Shown piece by piece: positions 1 to 13,489 of a DNA stretch of 64,000 bases. Location of the stretch: assembly GCF_022682495.2 (NCBI RefSeq), contig NC_071388.1, positions 180,170,528 through 180,234,527 of the forward strand. The letters run 5' to 3'. The stretch is from Desmodus rotundus. Lineage: Eukaryota > Chordata > Mammalia > Chiroptera > Phyllostomidae. The translations under genes were made by a program, and so were the position numbers. The notes under the pieces were generated by a model. That model did no database searches. It was not told the origin of the DNA and saw nothing but the letters and a program-made list of their open reading frames with translations. Position 1 is the first letter of the stretch; each line of letters begins with the position of its first letter.

Positions 1-2690
1 ATCCTGGCTCCTCTATCTGCATCCGCTTGGGCGTTAGTGACAGACACAAACAAGGTCAATTTTTGCTCCTGAAGAACACTGACTTCTAGTCTTCAATCAC
101 ATCTGTATCTCTCAGGGGAAATTATCATCAGGGAATTATTAGTGTTAAAATATGAAATGCGAAGTTAGAGCATTTTCTGAATAAACCATAGGCATATACA
201 GCTATCTGTCAGTCTTTTCTCGGGCTGACTACCCCCTTACAGAAATGTTCTACTTAAAAAATATATACAGTACGATTTGGTGCCTTGAAATTCTAGACGT
301 GGTTTTTTACATTTTGCAGCACAAAGATTTTGTCGCATGTAATAGATGCTGCTTCACATTTGGGAAATGTTATAATCCTGACTTTTATTAGATTATTTAA
401 TATAAGCACCAAGTAACTAGACTAAATTAATAAAGACCCTATTGAAAAAAAGAGAGAAAAGAAAGAACAAAATTATTCCACAAATTAAATAAAACTTTCT
501 TAAGTTGGTATTTTAGAAACCTTTATTTAATTTTGAAAATTCCAATTCTTCTGAAAAACAGTCAAAATATTGGTCAGGATATGAAAAAAATATGGTGGTG
601 TTTAGTTATTTATTTCATCAGAGTGCCATTTAAAATTATTACACAGGGGAATAAAACAAATGAGAAAGAAAAGTGTTAATGAGATATTATTTGGGATCAG
701 TTCTAAGCTCCTGTCACAGGTTAAAAACCATTTCATCTGGTATATATTTTATTATTGTTCTTAGTTTTAATAGTTTACTCATTATCTAAGAGAGTTTGGA
801 ATGAAAAGATTAATTTTGGCAGGTAACACCAACTTCTCGGTTTTTTCCTCCTTTCTATTCAGAAATGCATTCATATAAAGAGACTTCCCTCTAGCATTGG
901 TCCCCCTAAAATATCTTCAATAATCAAAAGCACAGGGGGCAAGTGTACTCTTGTAAACAGACCTTGCTGCATTGTAGCAGATGCTATGCATAACTTATAT
1001 TTAGCAGCGTTTCTGCATCCTCTGGGCTAAGTAGTATCCACTGAAGATCTAAAAATATAGTTGCTGCATAGTTCCCATCCTAATTAATTACATGTACTTT
1101 TTTCAGATGGGAGCTAGAATGTTGCAACAAGTTTTCCTGAGGACCTAGCTTTCCAGGTGCTTCATCACTGGGCTCAACACCCTTGGAAACCCCATCAGCT
1201 ACATGTTCCCAATTATATATTCCAGAATGTCCTCCAGGCATATTCTGTTTCCTATAATTTAAGGTTACATAATATATGATCTTAAGGGCAATATTATAAT
1301 GGCATGTTGATTATCAAAGAAAACGCTGCCATAAAATATGAGAGCAAAAAAGTTTACTCATTTATGTTGTACATTTTTATTCATGTTTCTACTAACCTGA
1401 TTTCACAGTAATTTGTTAGGAAACTACAAGACATGGAAGCAAATATGGCTGTAACTATTACAAAATGGCAACTGCTTTTGGTTTAGAGGGTTTTTATTTT
1501 GTTTATTTCATTTGAGTTTTTTGAAGAACATTTTAATAATTTTTACTTTCAGTACATCTTCATATCTACTCCTATTAAATCTAATAATGTACATGGCTTG
1601 CAAGTTTAAGATACTTTACATTCGAAAGAATTCTGACATATCTTTGATTTCCCTTTTTTGGAAATGTTATGTTTAAAGTCAGCAAACCAAACTTTTAAAT
1701 ATGACACTAGCATTTTAATGGTTATAACTAAATGCCAAGGACCCAATACATAGGAGGTGCTCTGTCATTAGGGAAATGTTTCTTGAATTGAATCTAAGGT
1801 AGATCTGTAGTCACTACATAATTGGTGATAAATAATGACAATGGTCCATTTGAGCCCCCTAAAACAGTCAGCTATCAGGAAAATGCCATAGGAATCAGTG
1901 GGCGACTGAACTGTGATAGAGACTTCACAATTATCCCTGAAAAGATATCTAGTTGTCCTTGGTATCTGAGTAGTTAGAAACGATCTGGAGGATCTCATCG
2001 GACGGTCAGAAATGGATCCTTCTCCCCATTCCCAGGAATCTCCAGTTTAGTGAGGACCGTGCTGTTGGGAGTGGTCACGTTAAGTGAACGAGTCCAAAGC
2101 TCATCCCTATTCATGTCTGCAGCCATGCTCTGCCCTGGCCCCGCCACCCCAGCTTCTGAAACAAAAGCTAAAGGGAAGATCTCAGGAGATGATGAGGATG
2201 AGCCAGGTGCGAGCAGCACGTTCAGGTTGCCGGATACAATTGAGGACCTGAAGCATGGAGATCGGTCCACTCAATTTCCTCAAAAGAAGGGCAGGGGACT
2301 AAGAGATTCCAAGATTCCTTTTTTTCCAACTTACCAGCTAATATTCTCATTACTGGCAAGTGGGATAAGCAAAGAGAAAGGAGAAAATTAGAGCATGTGA
2401 GAAGGAAAATGGGGTGGAAGTCCATTGTCACTGAGTTATATTCTTTTTAAGTTTGCAGGATTTGACACAAGTTGAATAGGTAAAGGCCAGAAAAATGGCT
2501 TCCCATATATGCATAAACTTCAGAAACTCTTCACCTTATTTAGACTATAACCTGCCAGAGGTCAAGAGTCGTGTCAGTTTAACCGTTTTACACAACCTTG
2601 CTACAGCCCCATAAGCATGAGAATGTCTAAAATGCAGTGGACATGTGTTGGTCATGTAACAAGAAAGCCACTTTGGAATAGCAGCAGACT
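1..2690. other. AT-rich intronic DNA, nothing recognised
   Basis: Unique AT-rich sequence. Open frames near 1768-2431 are short, overlap on both strands and show no family. Confidence 0.5.
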
Positions 2691-2691
2691 G

Positions 2692-2795
2692 GGGTGGATT
2701 TCTAGGTCTGGTCTTGGGTGCTACAGCTGTGCACTTATAGGCCACTCACTTAACCTCTCTGGGCCCTTATTTTCTCTTCTCTAAAATGGATATTT
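2692..2795 (-). repeat. MIR fragment
   Basis: CACTCACTTAACCTCTCTGGG followed by TCTTCTCTAAAATGG is the reverse-oriented MIR core. It directly abuts the L1 insertion. Confidence 0.7.
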
Positions 2796-2814
2796 ATTTA
2801 AAAGCAAGAACAAT

Positions 2815-3381
2815 GTTCATTGCAGCGTTATCTATAATAGCTAAGATATGGCAGCAGCCCGAGTGCCCATCAATAGACGAGTGGATAAAAAAGAGCTGGT
2901 ACTTAAGTACATAGAATATTACTCAGCCATAAAAAAGAATGGAATCTCAACAGCATGGATGAACCTAGAACGTATTATGCTAAGTGAAATAAATCAGACA
3001 GAAAAAGACAAATACCTATGATCTCACGTACATGTGGAATCTGAACAGCAAACAAAACAAACAAAATAGAAATAGGCTCATATACACAGAAAGGGGTTGC
3101 CAGCGGGGAGGGAGTATTGGAGGACCGGGTGAAAATGGTAAAAGGATTAAGAACAACAAATTGGTAGTCACAAAACAGTTATAGGGATGTAAAGTACAGC
3201 ATAGGAAATACAGCCAATAATATTATAATAACTAAATATGACACCAGGTGGGTACTTAAGGTATCAGGGGGCCACCTGTAAAGTAGATGACTGTCTGGCC
3301 ACGATGACGCCCACCTGCAACTAACACAAAATAATGCTGAATGTAAACTGTAATTGAAAAATAAAAAATTTAAATAAAAAT
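2815..3381 (+). mobile_element. L1 LINE 3' end (end of ORF2 region plus 3' UTR)
   Basis: It contains the typical L1 ORF2 tail text (CAATAGACGAGTGGATAAAA, TATTACTCAGCCATAAAAAA, GAATGGAATC) followed by the 3' UTR and an A-rich tail. It is flanked by near-identical 15-base duplications (AAAAGCAAGAACAAT at 2800-2814 and AAAAGCAAAAACAAT at 3382-3396). It is 5'-truncated, as usual for LINE insertions, and encodes nothing functional. Confidence 0.92.
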
Positions 3382-3891
3382 AAAAGCAAAAACAATAAAA
3401 CCAACACCACCAAAAAAAATCTCCCTTCTGATTCACATAATGGTAATTATAATAAAATACATAAACTAAACTGCACTGAAAATTACAGTGCCGTATAAAC
3501 ATATGTTGGCATTCATGAATTGCAAGTTAACCTAAAAAAGGTAAGCATAACACTTTTAGAATGTTTTTAAGGGAAAGTTTCTTTTGCTTAAGCAAAATGT
3601 GAATCTTCTAAAATGTCACTGGCTAACATGGCAAATTGTCTGATGTAGTCAAAACGTTCTTCTGTCTCGGTAACTGGGTCAATCAACTCCTTCTCTCCGA
3701 GCCTCCACTTCACCATCTTTAGGAGTGGTGAAATCTGAGAGGCAGTGTCAAGAACTGCATTTCACCACTGGCTCTCTGCTGCAAAGCATCAGAGACCCTC
3801 TGCATTTGTAAACACTTACAATGTCTGTTCCTCACTAGACTCCAAGTTCCACAGTAGCACAGTGCCTGGCAGATGGCATAGGCACAGAAGT

Positions 3892-4007
3892 GGAAGGAGG
3901 GAGGGGAGGGTGGGATGGAGGGAGGAAGGGAAGAAAAGAGATGGGGAAAAGAGAGGGAGAAAGGAAAGAAGATGAAAGGAGGGAAGAGGAGGGAGAGAAA
4001 GGGAGGA
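3892..4007 (+). repeat. Homopurine (GGA/GAAA) tract
   Basis: About 116 bases of almost pure A/G, dominated by GGAGGG, GAAGG and AAAGAGAGGG words with only isolated T. Open frames across it on both strands are low-complexity artefacts. Confidence 0.9.
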
Positions 4008-4182
4008 CCACTCTGCCATGGCCCACGGGCAGCACTGGCTCACTTTGCAGGTTCACTTGATGCTCCCTACCTAGACTCCGTCCCCAGCGTCCTGTGAACC
4101 CCCAACAAGAAGAAAACTGAGCTCCCCCATTCTTGGCACCCTGGACATCCAGGAAGACCAGCACAAGAGATATTCTAGACCA

Positions 4183-4389
4183 CAGGTGGCAAACACAAGG
4201 CCCATGGGCCGAATGCGGCCCTCTGCCTTGTTTTATCCAGCACCTTGTTTCTATCTGGAGGTAGCACCGAGCTCCTTGCCCCTAGTTAAGGAGTAGTTAC
4301 ATGTATACAGTCCTAAAATTGCATTCGGCCCTTTGAAGGCAACCACGAGGCTGATGTGGCCCTTGGTGAAAATGAGTTTGACACCCCTG
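4183..4389. mobile_element. hAT-like non-autonomous DNA transposon fossil
   Basis: It begins CAGGTGGCAAACACAAGGCCC and ends GAGTTTGACACCCCTG, which are imperfect terminal inverted repeats (CAGG-TGGCAAACaca against CAGGGGTGTCAAACTCA). It is flanked by similar TTCTAGAC/TTCTAGGG words at about 4173 and 4390, suggesting an 8-base target duplication. The internal GGCCGAATGCGGCCC and GCATTCGGCCC words also pair. The family name is not certain to me. Confidence 0.65.
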
Positions 4390-4399
4390 TTCTAGGGAG

Positions 4400-7300
4400 C
4401 TGTTGAAAGCTCCAAGAAAGACCAGAATAGACGATACCCTCAAACCAAACCTTCTCGTGGAATCCACGCCACCCCCAGATACGTACTGATCATCTCCCCC
4501 TGCAGCTCTGACATTCTAAACCAAAACACTGCCCAAGTACTTTGGGACCCAGTAATGGAGGCTTTGATTACTGTCATTTTAAAAACACTTAAGCCTTCAA
4601 AACTGAAAATAAACTCAATATTGAATTGGTAGATTGATTTTTCTTTCATTAAAATTCTACTTTTCTATAAAAAAAGGGCAAGAACCCAGGTTTTGCTTCT
4701 CAGGGAGAGCTCATTTTTAAACTTTCAAAGTATAGTAAACAACTTCTAAATGCAGAATAATTGAAGGTCTGCCAGTCGGTGAGCAAAACGACAATGGCTT
4801 TCATTATCAACCACGAAAGGAAGCACAGCTCAGTCCGGGTTTTATTAACTGAGTTTCATTCTGCCAACTGCACCTCTTACTACGACAGGTAGAGCTGCTG
4901 CCCACAGACACTAAGTGGACGACCGCCTGAATAAATACAACTGTGACCATTATTCTTCACATTAAAGTTACTCGCTCAGAGTGACTTTCCCAGGGATTCT
5001 TCTATGTTAATAAAACACAGTAACACAATTACTAAAACAAGTAAGATACTCTCAGATCAATTTTGCATTTCCATCACACCAAGCAGAAGAAATAAATTGT
5101 TTATATGCCTTCACAAGTAATTTCCTCTCCTTAAAGATATTTTTGTATATAGCCAAATAATGCCCATAGCATAACCTGAATAAGTAAGTAAATCTAATTC
5201 ATTCAGGAAGTATGATACTGAAAACTGAGATCAAGGTACTGAAATCTCAAAACTCTCTAATTATAAGTACTAAGAAATTCCTGAGGAATCACTGACATGT
5301 GACACCCTGAAAATGTAAACGAGACTTACTTTTATTCAGGGCTTCAGGAATAAAAACTGGTAAGGAAGATGAGAAGACAGGAATTACATAAGCACTAATA
5401 CTATAAATTTCTATTGTGTTCCATTAGGAAAATGACTGGAAAGGAACCCCAAGGGCTATGGTATCAGGTGCTTTTTTTTTTAATTCAACCATTCTTGAAA
5501 TAACTTGAGTGATATTTTGTTTTGATTCTAATACCACACCACCATCAACATTCCACCCATAAAAGGAAAAAGAGACAAATCTCAAAAATGTATTTGGTCA
5601 CTAAGTCAAATTTTTTTTAAAAAAGATCAGTTTATTTCACTTTTTGTTATTTTCTTTTTTATATATTCTATAGTATATGAGAGGAGCACAGAAAATATTC
5701 ACTACAAAAAGACTGATTTTCTTCAGGTCCTTTTATAGATCTTTTATAGAATGATGAGCTGCATGTTCCCTAATAGGCCCAATTTTCCTCTTGTACACAC
5801 TTATAGCTGTTCAGTAGTGAATCACCACATTCCCTTGACAATGATCCATCGAGACGCGGGGCTTTTCTTTTACACTTCTCATGCTCCTGTTATGTTGCTA
5901 CACTAGAAGAAAGTAGTTAACTAAATTATCTAATATCACACTAAAATTAATTCACACCAGAAACAAAGAATAAGTTAACTAATTTTTAAGTTCTGATGTA
6001 ATACTTTTACTGTGATTCACAGTAAGTTAAACTCATTTAAGGTAAAATGTCCACAGATATTTATGTATCAATTCGCGGTTCTTACAACACTTAAAACATC
6101 TCAAAACCAGTTGTAATCAACCAGAACTGTCCCATTCATCTTAGTGTCCTAGCCTACTGACTGACACTTAATAGAGGCCCTAAAATCACTCCTGAATAAT
6201 AACACCGAACCAGGATTATGTTCTAAGAATCATGAGTCCAAAAATGATTGCAAATTTCCTCCCCAATCACAACTATGTGAGATATAATTTTAGCATTGTG
6301 TTTGTATTTTGCCAAGTAAAATAAATAAGGAGCAAGAGCTTTTTTTTTCTCTTGCCCCTGTCACCTACCTGATTATTTAAAAACACAAAATATTTGGTTG
6401 GGTGGTGCATATAGTAATCAGGGCCCTAAAACACAACACTTGTATTCATCCATAAACCATTCTGTGTGAAGGAAACCCATGTGAAAGACTAATTGTGGAG
6501 CTTCTCTCTCTGGTTTATTCATGGCGACGCAGACTACGTCAACTGTTTAATACATTTCTTGCTCCTCCATAGGCAAGAAATAACTTGGGTTACAAAGTGA
6601 CTTCACATGAGATATGGCCCATTTTAAATATCCAGCAATTTTCAATACGGTCTGGGTTTAGATTGTAACTGTTTATGCATCCAAACCTGGAGATACGGAC
6701 CCAGTTCCTGAACATCTAGCCCCTGTTGGGTTCATACAAATTTTTATTCTTTTCCCAAAAAATGCAATTATTAGTATCAAAATATTTCCTTAAAATCTGC
6801 TCAAATAAAGTCATAAGAGATGCTTGAGATTTCCGTATTTGCTGTCTCTATTATCTTTTTGGAGGGTAATTAATGCTTCACCCCAGGGCATTCAAAATAA
6901 CTGTTGGAATAAAATTGCCCAGAGTGGGTATCCTTATTCAAACATTCATTCTGGACAATTTAAGGTATTTGCTTTTGCAAATGTAAGGCCTACAGATGTG
7001 TTTTACAAAAATGACAATAACATTTGCATTTGGAATGCAGAGGAAAATGACCTTTCAAAGTCACCAGAGCACAAAGGGAAGTCACAGTCCCACTAATCTC
7101 TGGAAACCCCAAATTCCTCAGGGAGAAGCCAAGTGAGGGCAGAGGAAATCATAAATGCCTGGGCTAGTCTGTCTCATCCACACTGAGAAACTGCCCAAGT
7201 GTGACCTGACCTACGGTTATTAGTGAAAATATCACCTCTGTTGTTAACTTATTCCCAGCAAATACATTCCTGTTTTAATGGAAAAGAAGATCTGGGTTCA

Positions 7301-9100
7301 CACTAATCGGGCCCAAAGGAAGGCCATATTAGCAATTTGGCAGGTGCCTGAGGGCCATACCTAATCTGCATAAAATGGAGCAGATTGCAACCGCCCTCAT
7401 CTTTTTTATTTTTAAACTGGTTTTTGAAGCTGAGCATACAGAAAATCTCAGAGGGAGAGACAAGGAGATGGTAGTGCATACATTTTCCTTCATGCCTTTA
7501 TTTTCATTCTTTTTGTACTAACCATCTTCCTGAATGGCTGTTTACTGAAACAAAGATAACAGAATAAAGGGAGCTAGGAAAAGAAGTAGGCAGAGATCCC
7601 AAATGATAAAACCCCTTATATCTTATAGCAGATCTTCACAATCCTCTATGGTATAGCTTCAAATCAGATTTAATATGAATTTAGTGTGTTTATGTTTTGT
7701 GAAGATATAATAAATGAAAATATACACTGAATTTGGAAAACAGGCTGCAACTAGCAGATTCCAAGACTAATAATTACTTGTACACCCATGATCTGTCTAA
7801 TAGAGAAAAACATTGTATCAAGTGTCACCCTTATAATCTCAACACTGGCTTCTGGAGCTCACAGAATAATTTAAAGTTACAGTGCTCTTTCTCTCCTAGG
7901 AATTCATAATCTAAGTCATTCAATTCATGCCTGGGTGAATCTGAGAAATAACTCAGCAAAAACAAATGGTGAGTAAAGTAAGATACACAAAATCTGGAAA
8001 AGAGGAATAAACACAGAGAGGTAAATATATCAGATTTTTTTAAATGGAGTTAATGTAGACATAGTCTCAAGAGAGCCATGATGAAAAAAATTGGTTTCCG
8101 TCGCTTTAGAAAAATAGAAGACACTTAGCAGAGTGCTAGAGAGCACAAGTAAAATGGCTTTACCTCAGAGAAGCCGTATCTTAAATGCATTCCCTACCTC
8201 GGCAAGACGGTGAAACTAGGGTGAAGAAACAGGGAATGCCTTGTGGTTTTGAGAGAGAATTTAAGAGCATCTTAAAGTTGCTTCACAGGGCAATGAGAAG
8301 CTACTATAGAGCACCAAGAAATGACTCAGAAATACCAAATCTATCAATATCAACAAAAGGCAGGCACGAACTTTCCCAGAGCTACAGCTACAGAATCTAG
8401 GTTGTAAGAGACTGTTGCATAATATGGACCATATAGAAACTAAACAAAGACTATTGCAGTCTACAGTACAAAAAAAAAAAAAAAAAGATGAATGCTCGCA
8501 AAGTTGGAAGGAATAACGGTATGTGCAGGCCGGTGAAACAGAAAGGCAGGTATGGTATGCAGGGGGATGGTACTGAGTTAGAATCAGAAGAGCAAGCCGC
8601 CCATCTCTCAGGGCCTCCCAGGCTCCTCTCCAGCAACCCAGACCTTAAGGGCCTCCATCTCAAAGCTTGTGGAGAGCATTGAATAAGGTACTATGAATTT
8701 CGGGTCTCTGGAAATTCTAAACTACTAACCAAATTAAGCTGCTATTGTTGTTGATGTTATGAAGAGTAACCACAATGACAAAGAGTTTCAAATAACCAAT
8801 TTTTTGTTTAGTATTTACAAAAAGGAGAACATTATTTTCTTGACGGTGGGTGAGAGAGAAACTACTAAAGAGCTGAGTACATGTTCCAACAAACTGAGTT
8901 TGAAGTGCTGATGAATAGCCAAGCCAGTCTTTGAACTTTTAAAGACAAAGATATAGATAAGATTGAACCAACTAAAAAAAAAAAAAAAGCATGTTTGACC
9001 AGTAAAGTTATAGAACTATGGATTCTTGGGAGTGGAGGTTATTTGGTAATTTCCTATATACAGAGAAGAGGACCGAATTCCAGGCGATTGCAAAATACTA
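4400..9100. other. Repeat-poor AT-rich intronic DNA
   Basis: No repeat or gene is recognised, apart from A-runs at about 8470-8486 and 8974-8987. A CRE-like TACGTCA lies near 6535. Low repeat content may reflect constraint. Confidence 0.5.
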
Positions 9101-9114
9101 TATTTATAAGTTCT

Positions 9115-9290
9115 CTCTGTGAGCCAGACATTTTCTCACTGTATTAATTTTCATGAAAATCCTATGCCGTAGATATGAGTGTCTCCATTTTAGGTTAGGC
9201 TAGATAACCTGTCCCAGGCCACAGAGACATTAAATGACAGAGACTGGACACCAGGTTTGCCTGACTTCAAAGTCCACATCTTCCCCCCAC
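9115..9290 (+). repeat. MIR
   Basis: It runs from GTGAGCCAGACATTTTCTCAC through ATTTTCATGAAAATCC and TGTCCCAGGCCACAGAGA to a CAGGTTTGCCTGACTTCAAAG end, in MIR order. Confidence 0.8.
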
Positions 9291-9689
9291 ATCATGGTAC
9301 CTCTTACCCTCTGGAGAACTCCAGCTCAGCGCTGGAGGTCCAACTCAAACAATACCTCCAGACAAAATAGCACTTTTTCTACTTCCTTCGACAGAATTAA
9401 TCTCCCTGCAATTGTATTTATTCACGAGGTAAATAACTATACAGTTCATGTGAGACCTCCTTTTCTCGTTAAAATGTAGGCTATTCAATAGACCTTCATC
9501 TTAGTCATCCTCATAGCTCCAGCACTGAGGCACCCAATTAACAAGGACTGAATGAATCAATGGAATTTGAAGACTCCAAATTGCCACAAAGTAACTTGAT
9601 CCCAACTCTTTCATGCTGTTATTTTTATTAACCACCCTTATTTATTGATTGAAGGTCAACTATGAGCCAACCATGAGTTGTTGTAGGTG

Positions 9690-9806
9690 TCCGGTATCAA
9701 TACACTTATGTATTATTATGTTATGTATAATACTTATAATTATGTGCAAATTGACCGTGTATTATAAAAATACATAATGATTTATAATATGTATAAATTA
9801 CATTAT
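9690..9806. repeat. AT-rich self-complementary stretch
   Basis: Repeated TATTATGTTATGTATAATAC-like words together with TTATAATATGTATAAATTAC can pair with each other. Probably a degraded AT microsatellite. Confidence 0.5.
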
Positions 9807-9939
9807 GTAAAGTAATCCTCAAATTATTCCCATAAATAAAAATTATCCTCACTTTACAGATTAAGAAGCAGTAGAAGAAAAAGATTAAGCAACTTACAAT
9901 AGGCACCATAGCTTCTAATAATGATGGTAATTATATAAT

Positions 9940-10172
9940 TTAAGTGCCTAGTTCGTGGCAAGCAAGGTGTTAAGATTTAATACATATTATCTCCTTTGAT
10001 CTTCACAACAAACCAATGAGATAAATTTTATCACGTTGTGCCGATAAGAGCGCCAGGGGACAGGAAGGTGGGGCAGCTTTCCAAGATTACACAGCTAACA
10101 AGCAACACGAGGACTCTTTAAACCCAGGACTTTATGGCTCCAAAGCCCACATTCTTTCCACCACATCCAGAG
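9940..10172 (+). repeat. MIR
   Basis: AAGTGCCTAGTTCGTGGCAAG, CTCCTTTGATCTTCACAACA, AGATTACACAGCTAACAAGC and AAACCCAGGACTTTATGGC follow the MIR consensus order. Confidence 0.85.
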
Positions 10173-10454
10173 CCCTTCTACCGTGTTTTGTTGCCTAAAC
10201 CTTTCTATTTCAAATACCTGAGATAAGCACTTGAGATAAAATAAATCTCTAATGGTCTATTTAACCCAAATTGGTCACATTTAATAAGCTGGTCAGATAA
10301 AATTAAAAATAACAGATATGTAGGTGAAAGGGGGGGATGAGGCCTGATTCAATGAACTGAATCACCTATATTTTGTTGGACCCAGAATACCATATATTGC
10401 TTTTGAATATGAAAAGCTATATAATTCTAATATTCTCTTCCAAATGCATTTTTC

Positions 10455-10935
10455 ACTCATTCATTTGTTTTTACAACTGCGGAGTGTTTTCCCAGGTACC
10501 AGAAGTACAGGGCGATGAACCAGATAAGCACGGTGCCTACAATCCTGAAACTTAAGAGCCTACTAGGTCTAACCCACAAGGAAAGACTTAAATAAAAATT
10601 TAACAAATGCTAGGCATGAAAATGATAGGATGCTAGAAGAAAGAATAATCAGATAGTCAAGGAAAATGGCCCAGGGGACGCCTTGATGAGCAAAATTGAG
10701 AGAAAGCATGTATGCTGGTCACGAAGCAGGAAAGGCTTGGCTGAGACAGAGAAATATGAAAAGGCCAAGGTGGCTAGTAGCAGAAATGGGGGGACTAAGT
10801 GATTAGGACGGAGGCCAGGACAGATTAGACAGTTTGCAGGTCACTGCGAGTATTTCGATTTTACTCTAAATTAAACAGAAAACTGGGGAAGGGTTTTAGG
10901 CAGAGGAGTGGCATTATTCAATTTCTGTATTTAAG
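10455..10935 (-). repeat. L2 LINE 3' region, reverse orientation
   Basis: TCATTCATTTGTTTTTACAAC, TAAGCACGGTGCCTACAATCC, GAGGCCAGGACAGATTAGAC and GGGTTTTAGGCAGAGGAGTG, with GGCATTATTC after it, follow the antisense L2 3' UTR order. Diverged. Confidence 0.6.
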
Positions 10936-11318
10936 CCATCACTCAAGCTACAGGGGGTCTCAGTTAAAGTGGATCGGAAGTGAAAAGCAGAGAAGTCGGT
11001 GAGGAGACTACGGCCTTGTGTCAGGTACGAAGGGAAAGTAGCCTGGACCAGGAGGAAGCAGTAGAAATGGAAAAAATTAGACGCTTCCAAACCTTCCTCC
11101 ATGTGGCATCACTGAACTCTTTGACCCCCTCTCCCCCCAAAGAAAGAAACATGAGGAAAACTTAAAGGAGTTTCCAAGGTACTGGGAATGTTCTGTTTTC
11201 TAAGCAGAGCACTAAATACAAGGATCTTGTTTTTGTTTCTGTTTTTTTAGTGTTAAGTATATACATTGTTTATGTTTTTGTATAAGCATGGTATATTTCA
11301 TATTAAAACATTTAAAGA

Positions 11319-11505
11319 GCCCTGACCAGAGTGGCTCAGTGGGATGAGCGTCGTCCAGCAAAGGGAAAGGTCACTGGTGCCATTCCCAGGCAGGGCACAT
11401 GCCTGGGTCGGGTTTGGTCCCTGGACGGGGCACACACAAGAGGCAACTAATTGACATTTATGCCCCTCTAATTCTCCCTTTCTTTCCCTCACTCTAAAAA
11501 CAAAC
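11319..11505 (+). mobile_element. Ves-type SINE, more diverged
   Basis: It starts GCCCTGACCAGAGTGGCTCAG, with GTGCCATTCCCAGGCAGGGC where the box B region lies and a CAAACAAAC tail. A perfect 13-base duplication AAACATTTAAAGA flanks it (11306-11318 and 11506-11518). It has more substitutions than the other copies, suggesting an older subfamily. Confidence 0.9.
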
Positions 11506-11879
11506 AAACATTTAAAGATTATCAGTGCTAGGGGCTTGAAAGGACTGCTACATTTGAGAGTACTCAGATATAGCAGTCTTGAAATTTCAGGCATGCTTTA
11601 TAAATCCTCAGTCTGGCCCTTAATCAGGACAATAAAGCTCTTCACCAGCCCAAATTCTAATGAAACAGGTATTTTCTAATCCCTGGTTAATTGCAGTAAA
11701 AAGAAAACTGTAAGTTAAACTTAAAATCTGAACTTTGACAATGTAGTATCAGATATCAGTAAAAATTAATCATGAATTAGCCGACTGGGAATGTAATTTA
11801 GAATTTTTTAAATTATTGGCCATAACCCCAATTAACCATAAGCATGGCATAAACATGGCATGACATCCAAATATAAAGA

Positions 11880-12245
11880 TATTTATTAAAGTTATCTGTA
11901 AAAATGAAAGAAACTCGAAACATCAATGCCTAAAACAAATGGGATGGTTAAATAAATTATGGTTTACTCATAGCATCAACCATTAGGAAGTCATTAAAAA
12001 TTAATGCCTTGAAAAATATTTGTTAAGTTTTAAAAATGTTATATATAGATATAGTTCATGGCCCGTGAGGAGGGAAGGAAAAGGAGATTATGAGGGGTGT
12101 GGGAAAGACTTTACCAGCAAAATTTTTAAGGTAAGAAATACCTTGGGCCACGGGTGGTGTCAAAGGGGAGTTTTACTTTATCCTTCACACTGCTTTGTAT
12201 TTTCAAATTTTCTACCATGGGCGCATTTATTACTGTAAAATTGCT
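11880..12245 (+). mobile_element. Old L1M-type 3' end
   Basis: It resembles the L1M 3' end: ATGGTTAAATAAATTATGG, CATTAAAAATTAATG, then TTGTATTTTCAAATTTTCTACCATGG near its end. It is heavily mutated and no target duplication was found. Confidence 0.75.
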
Positions 12246-12504
12246 GTGCTTTCATTGCAAATTATTACGCAAAGCAACCTATACACAAAAGGGAAGCTAT
12301 TTGCATTCAGAAATCTCTATTCTTTTATAAATTCTTGACTATTTTTCAGATGAGAAACCCTTCAATTTGGAAACCTTTAGAGAGACACACAAATAGTTAC
12401 AATGTTGCCTAAAAGAATATGAACTAAGAAAGCCTTGATATTCAAAGTGGCTGGATAGGAGCACCAACAAATCAAAGCAATCTGATCAGTTAGCAGAAAT
12501 CTCC

Positions 12505-12780
12505 TATTCTTCACCATTTATTCAGCCAACATCTACTCAGTGCCCCTGGGATGGCAGGATACCAAACCACAGGGAGACACAAGGAATTAGAAGAAAATCG
12601 CTGTCAACAAGGGTTCCTTATCACCTGGCTGGAGAAAGCAGGTAATGCAAGGACGCCCAGGACAAATCAGCAAACAGTAAATGATCCGCCGCAGACGTCG
12701 GGGAAGGCACAGTGAGGGAAAGAACCACCTCTGCACACTGCGCTGAGAAGCTGAGTGCCCCTCCCCAAATACTTAAGAGA
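12505..12780 (-). repeat. L2 LINE 3' region, reverse orientation
   Basis: CCATTTATTCAGCCAACATC, TACTCAGTGCCCCTGGGATG and GGCAGGATACCAAACCAC resemble the antisense L2 end. The later part is degraded. Confidence 0.55.
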
Positions 12781-12789
12781 ACGGCCAAA

Positions 12790-13489
12790 CTGGACAAGTA
12801 GCTAATGCCACTCCATGAAAGCAATGTTAGCACCATGACAAAAAGGGGTAAGAACTTTCACACAAAAACAACCATCTCAAATGCTAGCACTCCTGATTCC
12901 TGTGAGGGACCTGCTTGCTCCGATTTAGCTCATTTCCTCCCTTCATGGGCTGCCTAAGGAATGATTATCATGTTAACAGATAGAAGACAAAATATAAGTG
13001 GCAGCCCTAATTGACGTAACCAATAACTCTCAGTTAATGATTACTTACCTTAATGAAAATAGTGCACATTATTTAAAAGAAAGTTTTAAAATACCATAGG
13101 AAACAGCAATAGGGGATTATAAAATGGTTCAGTAAAATTTTGGGTGCAACCACAAAAGAAAAATACGTCATTTAAGCCAGAGATTCTTCATGTACCATGT
13201 ATACTTAGCATTAAAGAAGGTATATTCTTTCTAAAAATATGAACACCATGAATATTGCTTTAATGTTGTGTGAGTCATTTTAAGCTTTCTAAATAAATAA
13301 TACTTAAAAAGGAAAAAAAGAAACGCTTTAAATTAAGTGGCATTTTAAATAAAATCATGCAAATTCCAAACAATTTTTTAAAAGAAAAGTCATTTGGCAT
13401 TCCTTATTTTCACCTCCCAATTATTATTATACTTCATCAATTAGAACACTGACCTAATCATTTGTTTTTTCCTTTTCGGTTATGCCCTT
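12790..13489. other. Intronic DNA, nothing recognised
   Basis: AT-rich unique sequence without recognisable repeats or coding frames. Confidence 0.5.

Noticed and set aside
2815..3381. Active LINE-1 or retrovirus
   Set aside because: Only a 5'-truncated L1 3' end is present; there is no complete ORF, LTR or viral gene.
3179..3502. 107-codon minus-strand open frame rich in Phe/Tyr/Cys
   Set aside because: It is the antisense of the L1 3' UTR and its A-rich tail.
3816..4164. Ser/Leu/Pro-rich open frames over the homopurine tract
   Set aside because: Low-complexity DNA translates into repetitive peptides on both strands.
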